This document shows positions 9,477 through 17,242 of a stretch of DNA of 64,000 bases, in pieces. A program made the position numbers and the translations under genes. Within the stretch, counting starts at the first letter, position 1; each line of letters starts with the position of its first letter. The DNA is from Sapientia aquatica. Lineage in GTDB: Bacteria; Pseudomonadota; Gammaproteobacteria; Burkholderiales; Burkholderiaceae_D. The stretch is taken from NCBI RefSeq assembly GCF_004358105.1, contig NZ_SMYL01000004.1:124001-188000 (forward strand), written 5' to 3'. The notes beneath the pieces are model-generated. The model was not told the DNA's origin and searched no databases. It saw nothing but the letters and a program-made list of their open reading frames with translations.

Positions 9477-11726
9477 TTAATGTGGGTAAACTAAGCTGAA
9501 AGTATATACCGTACCTTTACCTAACGGGGTAGTTACAGCGACTTGGAATGTACTTGTATAGGTTCCAGATCCAGCAGCATTGCAATTTGTTGAGTCGGGA
9601 GTCAATGGAATGTTATGTGTTGACCCCTGTCTGTTTGCTGCAGATGCAGGAACCAGGCCGTTGGGCGGGATGCTCGGAACAAGAGCTGGGAATATAGTAC
9701 CCGCGGCTACCTTAAGTGGATTGATCACGGAAACCGTGGACCCTGATGGCATCGGGTTAAAATTCAGATCTTCAAACTCGAGATTCAGGTTATATATCGA
9801 GCAACTATTCGTAGTAAATGCAGCGCCACTAAATATCTCCGTACCACCACTATAAACGTGGGCCACAGTATTTCCACTTAAATAGACTTGAAGTTGTCCG
9901 GTTAATGGCAGTGTGGTTGAGTTACTACTATTAAATTGAATAGTGGCTAAGCCAGCTCGTTTACCTGCTGTATTGCCAAGCCCGTAGCGAGGATTCTGAC
10001 TGCGGAATGGAACCGAGCAAGAACCATTTATAGTGCCATTTTGACAGCCACCTACCGCAGAGGAACCGACCGCGCCACTATCGGTTGTTGCGACCACAGG
10101 AGTTCCATCAGCGACTGGATTACCGTTTTTGTCAGCAATTAGCACGCCCAAGTTACTTGGAATATTATCGTTGTCCCAACCTTCAATGTTGTAGCTAGTG
10201 GCACTGAGTGAAAACGCCGCCTGAATCGGCTGTCCGGTCGTGACTGTTATGGTGTCTGACAGGCTCGATAGACCACTTGCTAAGGTTGCTAAGATTCGGA
10301 ATGTTCCTGCCGTTGATTGCGAATTCACTGTTGCGGTGACCGTACCGTCCGTTTGCGAAACCGCACTTGCGGTATTAAGGGTCGCAATCGTTGGGAAATT
10401 ATTGGTGAAAGTCACTGTTTGGCCTTTTAAACCAACCCCGTTGATATCGACTACTTTAAAAGTCAAAATGGCAGTTTCGCTACGACCATTACCGCCCGAA
10501 CCTTGTAACACGATAGATTTATCGCTAGGTGCGGCCGAAACAAAGTTAATCGAAGCTGCTACCGGCGCGACCACGTTCAAGGTTGCTGTGACGGGAGTAG
10601 CAACACCTGCGACCGTGGCTGAGACAACATCAGTTGTGCCGCAGCCATTGTCCTTGTAGGTCACCGCAGCTACGCCATTTACTGTCACGGCACTGCTAGG
10701 CATGACGGCTTTGCCGCTAGTAGCACAGGAAGAACTGAAGTTCACCACAACCGGTTGAGCAGTATACAGCGCTCCGTTGGCCGAGACACTCACTTGAACC
10801 GCTGTAGAAGCATAGGCTCCCAAAGAACTTGGATTGGGTGATGGTGTAACTAAGGCCAAGCTTAAGACTTGCGAAGTCGCCCCAAGGCTAAAGTTGGCGG
10901 AATCAGAGAGATTTGTGCCTTTGTAATTAGCGATCGCAACAACCGTTCCCGCCGCACCGGCTTGTGACTGAGCAGTTGCCAGATCCAGCGGACTAATAGT
11001 AACGGTGGCTACACCGTTTGAGTTAGTTACTGCGGTGCTGGCTGACGGAGCAATTTTGGTTAACGTTGCTGTACTTGAAAAAGTGACCAATACATTTGGA
11101 ATCCCAGCACCAGTTCCGTCGACCACTGTTGCGCTGGCAGTCAATGGACTTGCCGTCGACACCGTGCTGCTCGTAGCACCGGACGAGTCTTTCAAGGTAA
11201 GTTTAAGAACCGGGCTGGACGTAGCGGTAGCAACTGCGCCATTCGTAAATCCAATCGAGCTCGTCACCGCTGCGGTGCCAACAATGGTTGCTGATGCAGT
11301 TAAAGTGGCTGCACCGGCGCCAGAGCCGGACGAAAGTGTGATAACAGCAACGCCGTTACTGTCGCTTAACGCGGTACCCAAACTTGGTGACAACACACCG
11401 GCCGAATTACTCACTGCAAACGTAACAACCACGCCAACGACTGCGCCACCCGAAGCATTAGTGAGTTTGGCTTGCGCGGTTAAAGAAGCGCCAGAAGGTA
11501 TAGCGGTTGCGTTTGCACCAGTAGAATCGGTCAACGTTAAGACGATTGCGCCGTTTTTATTTGTAGTCGTTCCGCCGCCAGTCCCACTTCCGCTGCCGGA
11601 GCCACCTAAAGGCGTTCCTGCGGAACCATTGCCACCACCGCAGGCAGCGACCACCGCCAAGAGGATGGCCGATACTAATAGTGTCCAATAACGTGCCGTA
11701 AAAATACCTTTAAAATTCAGCTTCAT
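9477..11726 (-). CDS. Ig-like (Big_1/invasin type) repeat lipoprotein
   Basis: About 749 residues. ATG 11724-11726 is preferred over the upstream TTG because GGAAAG lies just before it. The signal peptide ends with a lipobox (LLAVVAAC) followed by a Gly/Ser-rich linker (GGGNGSAGTPLGGSGSG). At least four repeats of about 100 residues follow (roughly 55-165, 170-280, 285-395, 400-505), each with the DSNGVA.VT or similar Big_1 strand signature, then a less repetitive C-terminal part with several Cys. Likely an outer-membrane, surface-exposed adhesin or pilus-associated protein. It lies between pilQ and aroKB, where most relatives have nothing; an operon role with the pilus is inference. Confidence 0.8.
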   Translation of the reverse strand: MKLNFKGIFTARYWTLLVSAILLAVVAACGGGNGSAGTPLGGSGSGSGTGGGTTTNKNGAIVLTLTDSTGANATAIPSGASLTAQAKLTNASGGAVVGVVVTFAVSNSAGVLSPSLGTALSDSNGVAVITLSSGSGAGAATLTASATIVGTAAVTSSIGFTNGAVATATSSPVLKLTLKDSSGATSSTVSTASPLTASATVVDGTGAGIPNVLVTFSSTATLTKIAPSASTAVTNSNGVATVTISPLDLATAQSQAGAAGTVVAIANYKGTNLSDSANFSLGATSQVLSLALVTPSPNPSSLGAYASTAVQVSVSANGALYTAQPVVVNFSSSCATSGKAVMPSSAVTVNGVAAVTYKDNGCGTTDVVSATVAGVATPVTATLNVVAPVAASINFVSAAPSDKSIVLQGSGGNGRSETAILTFKVVDINGVGLKGQTVTFTNNFPTIATLNTASAVSQTDGTVTATVNSQSTAGTFRILATLASGLSSLSDTITVTTGQPIQAAFSLSATSYNIEGWDNDNIPSNLGVLIADKNGNPVADGTPVVATTDSGAVGSSAVGGCQNGTINGSCSVPFRSQNPRYGLGNTAGKRAGLATIQFNSSNSTTLPLTGQLQVYLSGNTVAHVYSGGTEIFSGAAFTTNSCSIYNLNLEFEDLNFNPMPSGSTVSVINPLKVAAGTIFPALVPSIPPNGLVPASAANRQGSTHNIPLTPDSTNCNAAGSGTYTSTFQVAVTTPLGKGTVYTFSLVYPH

Positions 11727-11797
11727 TTTGCTTTCCAATACATTGTGTATGCGGTTACTTCAGTTTCTCTGCGCGGTGTTTCCACCAGACCAAATCA

Positions 11798-13975
11798 TTA
11801 TTTAGCTAAATGATCGGCGATGATTTTCGGAGTAATGAAAATCAATAGTTCGGTCTTATTGCGTGTTTTTCCCGTAGATTTAAACAAATATCCTAAGAAC
11901 GGGATGTCACCCAATAGAGGGACCTTAGTTACGGAGTCTTGTTCTGTTTCTTGGAAAATACCGCCTAACAAAACCGTTCCACCGTTATCCACCATCACTA
12001 TAGTTTTCAAATGTTGCGTGTTGATGGCATAGCCCGAAGTGGTGAGGGTGCCTGGCGTGTCGTTGTTGACGTCTACGTCCAAAATAATATTCCCATCTGG
12101 CGTAATTTGTGGTGTGACTTCTAAGCGCAAGTTCGCCTTTTTAAATGTCACAGACGTCGCACCGCTGCTTGTGGCTTGTTGATACGGTAACTCGGTACCT
12201 TGCTCCACGACCGCAGGAACTTGATCAGCCGTAACAACACGCGGGCTTGAAATCACTTTACCGTTACCATCCGCCTCCAAGGCAGAGATTTCCATGTTCA
12301 AGAAACGGTTAGCAGCAGACGAAAATAAACTGACAGCAAACGAGGCAGGATTAGAACCGTTAATTGCAGCAGCTGGCAGACTAAAGAACTGTCCCGCCTG
12401 AGTAAAGGCTGCGGTTGTACGCTGATTAACACTGGTTTGCAAAGTTTGATCACTCGAGCCTTGGTAGGTACCGGTTAATGCTGCATTGGTTGAACCGGTC
12501 ACTGGGAAACCAGCCGTACCACCTTGAATACTACGCATGTCAGTAAAGCCCAAGGTCGAACCCAAATTGCGGCTGAAATCATCGGTTGCGACAACCAGAC
12601 GGGCTTCAATCAACACTTGACGCGATGGCACGTCGGTCTTCTGTACAAACTGACGCACAGCTTCCAATCGCGAGGCCACATCCGTCACAAATAATTGATT
12701 GGTACGTGCATCAATCACACCCTTACCGCGTTTGGACAAGATGGATTGTTTTTCGCTCACAGCACCGGTTGCATCCAAACCCAACGCCTTGCTGATAACA
12801 GCAACTTTTTGATAGTTGAGCTGGAAGGTCTCGGTTCTGAGCGGCTCTAAGTCACCGATTTGCGCTTTTTGCTCTAATTCCAATCGTTCTTTAGTCAGCA
12901 ATTCGTCTTTTGGCGCGACCCAAATCACGGTGCCGTTTTTACGCATATCCAAGCCTTTAGCTTGCATAATAATTTCTAACGCTTGATCCCAAGGAATGTC
13001 TTTTAAACGCAATGTCATGCGACCACTAACCGACTCGGACGAAATAACGTTAAAGCCGCTGACTTCCGCAATCACTTGCAGTAAAGCGCGCACTTCCACG
13101 TCTTGGAAATTCAACGATAATTTCTCACCACGATAGCCCTGAGTACCTTGGGTAAGCTTATTTGGATCAACCTTGATCGGCTTAACTTCGATAACCAACT
13201 GCGTATCGCTTTGGTATACGCTGTGTTCCCACGGGCCGCGAGGTTCAATAACCATGCGAACATTGTCGCCTTGGGCGGTAGTGGTAATCGATTGCACTGG
13301 TGTACCAAAATCAGTGACATCCAAACGACGGCGCAAGACTTCTGGCAATTCGGTTTTGGTAAAGTCGGCAACTAAGGTATTACCTTGCTGGCGCACATCG
13401 ACGGGTACTTGCTTGCTCGGCAAATCGATCACAATACGACCTTCGCCATTGACACCTTTGCGGAAATCGATATCGCGCAACGCTTGCTTGGAAACTTGCA
13501 CAACTGGTTGAGCGACGATTTGGCCTTTTGAATTGACTGGTGTTGCGACGTCGCCAGATCCATCGATGGTAATAATCAATACATTGTTTTCCACTACGCT
13601 GGCGTAATCGAGAGGCTTGGTCAAATTAAATACCAAACGCGAACGTTCACCGGCTTGCACCACGTTCAGGTTGCGCACGTTGCCCATATTGATGTTGACA
13701 TTCGACTTACCCGAGTCATTGCTGGTGTCGCTAAAATCCAAGGCGATGCGCGCTGGCGCTTGGGTGGTAAAACCCAGTGGAGCTTTGTCCAGCGGATTTT
13801 TCATCGTTACCTTAACGATGATGTTGCTACCCTGCTGGCTCGCAACAACGTCTTGAATCGCGTTCGATTGCGCCAATGCGTGGCTGGAAAAACCCATCAC
13901 ACTCAACACCAAGAAAAGTCGATACATGGAAGACCATCCGCTCTTATTTGCACGCATTTTTAGTAAATTCCTCAT
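11798..13975 (-). CDS. pilQ: Type IV pilus secretin PilQ
   Basis: 725 residues. Signal peptide with cleavage after SSHALA, two AMIN-like peptidoglycan-binding domains (about 40-270), a secretin/TonB short N-terminal domain (LSLNFQDVEVRALLQVIAE), an N1-type domain, and the C-terminal secretin domain ending VPLLGDIPFLGYLFKS, then LLIFITPKII. It forms the outer-membrane channel for the pilus fibre. The start overlaps the pilP stop (ATGA); Met7 or Met17 are alternative starts. Last canonical gene of pilMNOPQ. Confidence 0.97.
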   Translation of the reverse strand: MRNLLKMRANKSGWSSMYRLFLVLSVMGFSSHALAQSNAIQDVVASQQGSNIIVKVTMKNPLDKAPLGFTTQAPARIALDFSDTSNDSGKSNVNINMGNVRNLNVVQAGERSRLVFNLTKPLDYASVVENNVLIITIDGSGDVATPVNSKGQIVAQPVVQVSKQALRDIDFRKGVNGEGRIVIDLPSKQVPVDVRQQGNTLVADFTKTELPEVLRRRLDVTDFGTPVQSITTTAQGDNVRMVIEPRGPWEHSVYQSDTQLVIEVKPIKVDPNKLTQGTQGYRGEKLSLNFQDVEVRALLQVIAEVSGFNVISSESVSGRMTLRLKDIPWDQALEIIMQAKGLDMRKNGTVIWVAPKDELLTKERLELEQKAQIGDLEPLRTETFQLNYQKVAVISKALGLDATGAVSEKQSILSKRGKGVIDARTNQLFVTDVASRLEAVRQFVQKTDVPSRQVLIEARLVVATDDFSRNLGSTLGFTDMRSIQGGTAGFPVTGSTNAALTGTYQGSSDQTLQTSVNQRTTAAFTQAGQFFSLPAAAINGSNPASFAVSLFSSAANRFLNMEISALEADGNGKVISSPRVVTADQVPAVVEQGTELPYQQATSSGATSVTFKKANLRLEVTPQITPDGNIILDVDVNNDTPGTLTTSGYAINTQHLKTIVMVDNGGTVLLGGIFQETEQDSVTKVPLLGDIPFLGYLFKSTGKTRNKTELLIFITPKIIADHLAK

Positions 13976-14502
13976 TTTTGTGTCTCCTGCAACTCTAACT
14001 TGGTCAACCGTTCAATCCAATCGCCACCGCTATCGAGAACAATTTCTTTGATCTCTACCGAGTCATCGTTGACTTTCGTAATCAGACCAAAATTCTGACC
14101 AACATAATTACCTGCTTTAACTTGGGTAACGCCTTTGCCATCAGCTTGCAACAACGCGTAGTGTGCTGATCCGCTGGTCAAGGTACCGACCATTTTCAAG
14201 GCATCTAACGGTACATATTCCAAGGCTTCGCGTCGGCGGTCCATATCCGGCTTGATACCGTGGGCGCTGCCGGGATTCATTTTAGCCAAGGCCGACTGCA
14301 ATTTAACTGGACTAAAAGGATCGATCTCGCCCTTTTTATCGTAGGTAAACGGGATGAAATCTTTTGGCTCTTTTAACTTTGGAATAGACGGACGTGTTTC
14401 TTGCTTGGTCTTGTCCATCCATTGCTGTACTTCTTGTACGCTGCTATCACCGCACGCTGCCAAACCCAAAGGCAGCAACATTACGCCCAGGAGTTTTTTC
14501 AT
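13972..14502 (-). CDS. pilP: Type IV pilus assembly lipoprotein PilP
   Basis: 176 residues with a lipoprotein signal (MKKLLGVMLLPLGLAACGD, Cys17 lipidated). Mature part has the PilP beta-fold pattern: ALEYVPLDALKMVGTL, then GNYVGQNFGLITKVNDD and VEIKEIVLDSGGDW. PilP links the inner-membrane PilNO complex to PilQ in the periplasm. It overlaps both pilO (4 bases) and pilQ (4 bases). Confidence 0.96.
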   Translation of the reverse strand: MKKLLGVMLLPLGLAACGDSSVQEVQQWMDKTKQETRPSIPKLKEPKDFIPFTYDKKGEIDPFSPVKLQSALAKMNPGSAHGIKPDMDRRREALEYVPLDALKMVGTLTSGSAHYALLQADGKGVTQVKAGNYVGQNFGLITKVNDDSVEIKEIVLDSGGDWIERLTKLELQETQK

Positions 14503-15146
14503 TTCTTAGCTCCTTTTGACGCTTTTTTCTGTGTCGCTACTTCTTCCGGATCAAGGTAGCGGAAGGTTTTTGCCACGGCATCCAATGTCAACACGCTGTC
14601 TTTATTGACCGTAATACTTAAGTTGTTCAAGGTCACAATCCGAGAAAGATGGGCAATATCACTGGCAAACGCGCCAATGTCGTGATAACTACCGGTCCAT
14701 TTCACGTCAATCGGCAATTCAGCGTAATAATCTTTGGGCACGGCTTGACCGGGCTTAAATAAATCATTGGATAAACCGCGCCCTAAACCGGCTTGGGTAA
14801 TATCCGATAACAGGGCTGCCATTTCAGCTTTGCTCGGTAATTGTTTTTCCAAGGCAGAAACGTATTTCTCAACTTGCAATTTTTGTTTGCGCAAACCTTC
14901 CAAGTTAATCGATTGCTGGATTTTATTTTTATAGTCCTCTTTCAATGTCACCTCTTGCTGTTGCCCAGCTTCGAGTTCGTTGAATTGTGTGCTCCAATAA
15001 AAATACCAACCCGCCACGACGACCACAATCACCGTTCCCAATGCGCACAACATGCGCGGAACGATAGGCCACAAACCTGGGTGAATTCCGTTTAAATCAC
15101 GGAACTGAGCCGACAATGACTCGGAAATCTCCGTCATGTTTTTCAT
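14499..15146 (-). CDS. pilO: Type IV pilus inner-membrane protein PilO
   Basis: 215 residues: short cytoplasmic start, one membrane helix (about 30-50, LGTVIVVVVAGWYFYW), a periplasmic coiled coil (about 60-105), and a ferredoxin-like domain (YYAELPIDVKWTGSYHDIG). It dimerises with PilN in the alignment complex. It contains the usual LPSKAEMAALLSDITQAG segment. Located 22 bases after pilN and overlapping pilP. Confidence 0.95.
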   Translation of the reverse strand: MKNMTEISESLSAQFRDLNGIHPGLWPIVPRMLCALGTVIVVVVAGWYFYWSTQFNELEAGQQQEVTLKEDYKNKIQQSINLEGLRKQKLQVEKYVSALEKQLPSKAEMAALLSDITQAGLGRGLSNDLFKPGQAVPKDYYAELPIDVKWTGSYHDIGAFASDIAHLSRIVTLNNLSITVNKDSVLTLDAVAKTFRYLDPEEVATQKKASKGAKK

Positions 15147-15168
15147 AACACTTCTTTCATGGATATTC

Positions 15169-15804
15169 TCATGGCTTAGCCGCCCCTGCTTTATTAGCTT
15201 GAGCAGGATTTGCTGGCGAAGCTGGATTTGCAGCGCCTTCTAGGTCGCGCGGTCTTCTGATGCCGACGTTAATCGTAAAGTCAGATACTTTTTTGGCGTC
15301 TTTACCTTGCCCAATTCCGGTCGATTTAATCTCAATCAAATCAGGCTTATTCAACCAATCCGAATTGTTGGTCAAGTTTTTAAGATATTCCGACACGCGC
15401 TCATTGGACTGGGCATAACCAAGCAACACGATACGCTGTCCATCTTGCTTGACGCTACGCAAATAAATACCTTCTGGCGTTTGGGCCACTAGTTCGGCCA
15501 ACAAATACACGGGCTGATTGCGGTCGCCCTGCAAATCCTCAACGGCTTGTTGACGCGCTTTTAAGCCTTCAATTTCCTCGCGCAAAGTGGCAATTTCTTT
15601 GATCTCTTCATCCAACTTCACATTGGCGTCTTTAATCAATAAATTGCGCGCATTTTGGGTCGAAATAGCACTGGCGTTATAAAAACCAACCAAAATAAGA
15701 ATGAGCACACCAACAATCGCCGCCAATACCAACAAACTATAAAAATCTTGTTTGCGCTGTTTGCGACGTTCTTCGCGATGCGGTAATAGATTAATCTTAA
15801 TCAT
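15169..15804 (-). CDS. pilN: Type IV pilus assembly protein PilN
   Basis: 211 residues beginning MIKINLLPHREERRKQRK, whose INLLP motif binds the PilM groove. One membrane helix (about 24-46) is followed by a coiled coil and a periplasmic domain (IYLRSVKQDGQRIVLLGYAQ). The C-terminus is Ala/Pro/Asn-rich. The start codon overlaps the end of pilM by 4 bases. Confidence 0.96.
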   Translation of the reverse strand: MIKINLLPHREERRKQRKQDFYSLLVLAAIVGVLILILVGFYNASAISTQNARNLLIKDANVKLDEEIKEIATLREEIEGLKARQQAVEDLQGDRNQPVYLLAELVAQTPEGIYLRSVKQDGQRIVLLGYAQSNERVSEYLKNLTNNSDWLNKPDLIEIKSTGIGQGKDAKKVSDFTINVGIRRPRDLEGAANPASPANPAQANKAGAAKP

Positions 15805-16934
15805 TGGTCAAACCTCCGCATTGCCAAACCGCAGGCAACCAGATACGACGGCGCTTCATTGCGTAATTGTTTTTCTTTGACGTTCGGTGACAATTCCATC
15901 CCTTTGAACGGGCTAATCAAGGCAGTTGAAATCTTGGTTCTATTGGCCACCACATCAAGCAATCCCGACAGTACTGAGCTACCGCCAGCCAGATAAATCT
16001 GGTCGATGCGGGTGTAAGGCGTGGAGGTAAAGAAGAATTGGATCGCGCGGGTAACTTCTAGGGCGGCGTTTTCTAGGAATGGATTTAACAAATCTTCTTC
16101 GTAGCCTTCAGGAAGTTCATCGCTTTTCTTTTTGAGTTCAGCTTCTTCAAACGACAAACCGTAGCTACGGACAATCTCTTGGGTTAGTTGGTTACCGCCA
16201 AAGGCTTGTTCGCGCTCGTACACTGTTTGATCGTTCAGAATCACCGAAATATGGGTCATCTTCGCGCCGATTTGGAATAAGGCGATGATTTTGTCTTTCC
16301 CCCCGTTCTCGCTTTGCTCAATAATGCGCGAAATGGCCGCTCGGGCCGCGTAGGATTCGATATCCATGACGGTCGCTTTTAAGCCAGCCAATTCCGCTAC
16401 CGCGATCCGGTCTTCAATTTTTTCTTTACGCGACGCAGCCAACATCACTTCAACATCTTCGGGAGAATTAGGTGCGGGGCCAATGACACAGAAATCGAGT
16501 CGCACTTCGTCCAGCGCAAACGGGATATATTGACTTGCTTCGGATTCAACTTGCAATTCCAACGATTCTTCGGTGGAGCCGCCCGACAAGACGATTTTTT
16601 TGGTGATGACTGCGGAAGGCGGCATGCCGAGCGACACTTTTTTCACCTTTGTGCCGCTCTTACTTAACACGCGTCGAATTGATTCGGCGACCTGTTCCAT
16701 GTTTTCAATGTTGCCGTCCGACATCGCGCCGCGCGGCAAAGGTTCAGAGGCGTAGCGCTCTAGACGCAACTCTTTGTTGGCGCCCTCAGACAATTCGACC
16801 AACTTAACGCTGGTCGAACTAATGTCGATTCCAATTAAGGGCGTGTTTTTCTTGCCAGTGACACTAGCAATGAAATCACCCCATAACGTCCCAAGATCTA
16901 AAGCCAAAGCAGCCCCCACATTGATTTTTTCCAA
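15801..16934 (-). CDS. pilM: Type IV pilus assembly ATPase-like protein PilM
   Basis: Actin/FtsA-fold cytoplasmic protein, up to 377 residues. Motifs: LIGIDISSTSVKLVEL (phosphate-binding loop 1), RAIQFFFTS, and IYLAGGSSVLSGLLDVV near the C-terminus. It binds the PilN INLLP tail. The start is uncertain: the longest frame begins with TTG at 16932-16934, while a second TTG at about 16905-16907, preceded by GGGGG, would give the shorter family-like N-terminus ALDLGTLWG. First gene of the pilMNOPQ operon, divergent from mrcA. Confidence 0.94.
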   Translation of the reverse strand: MEKINVGAALALDLGTLWGDFIASVTGKKNTPLIGIDISSTSVKLVELSEGANKELRLERYASEPLPRGAMSDGNIENMEQVAESIRRVLSKSGTKVKKVSLGMPPSAVITKKIVLSGGSTEESLELQVESEASQYIPFALDEVRLDFCVIGPAPNSPEDVEVMLAASRKEKIEDRIAVAELAGLKATVMDIESYAARAAISRIIEQSENGGKDKIIALFQIGAKMTHISVILNDQTVYEREQAFGGNQLTQEIVRSYGLSFEEAELKKKSDELPEGYEEDLLNPFLENAALEVTRAIQFFFTSTPYTRIDQIYLAGGSSVLSGLLDVVANRTKISTALISPFKGMELSPNVKEKQLRNEAPSYLVACGLAMRRFDQ

Positions 16935-17014
16935 ATACTAATCTATTTTCCAAATGGAAATAACTATTTTCTTACTGTAAGTAAACATTTGCCACGGAAA
17001 TTTATATTTGGAAA
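16928..17014. promoter_or_regulatory. AT-rich control region with TTTCCAAAT repeats
   Basis: The 308-base gap between pilM and mrcA carries TTTCCAAAT at 16928-16936 and 16947-16955, and the reverse complement ATTTGGAAA at 17006-17014. The second copy is part of the near-perfect inverted repeat TTTCCA-AA-TGGAAA (16947-16960). The first copy touches the longest possible pilM start. These look like operator half-sites for pil expression, but no known regulator motif is recognised. Confidence 0.35.
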
Positions 17015-17206
17015 CATTTAAAATTTTCTTCGTTAGCCGATTTATAAACATTGCTCAAAGAAAACTCCTGTTTAATCCTAGCAACAAGACTCTCGCGATG
17101 TAAAGTAATTTCTTATCATTTATTACAAAAATACATCGAATTGTTAATAATTCTGCGCTCGGCTCTATTAATACTTCCCGCTTTCCTTACAAAGTTCCTG
17201 AAACGC

Positions 17207-17212
17207 TATAAT
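17207..17212 (+). promoter_or_regulatory. Probable -10 box of mrcA
   Basis: Perfect TATAAT 31 bases before the mrcA ATG. A clear -35 box is not visible; TTTCCT (17182-17187) is the nearest candidate. Confidence 0.45.
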
Positions 17213-17242
17213 ATTGCTCACCCTTAATTTGAGCTCATAGGC

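Noticed and set aside
11005-11691. 228-codon plus-strand open frame
   Set aside because: Antisense to the Ig-repeat lipoprotein; Val/Ala/Pro-rich composition is the mirror of the Thr/Ser/Gly-rich repeats.
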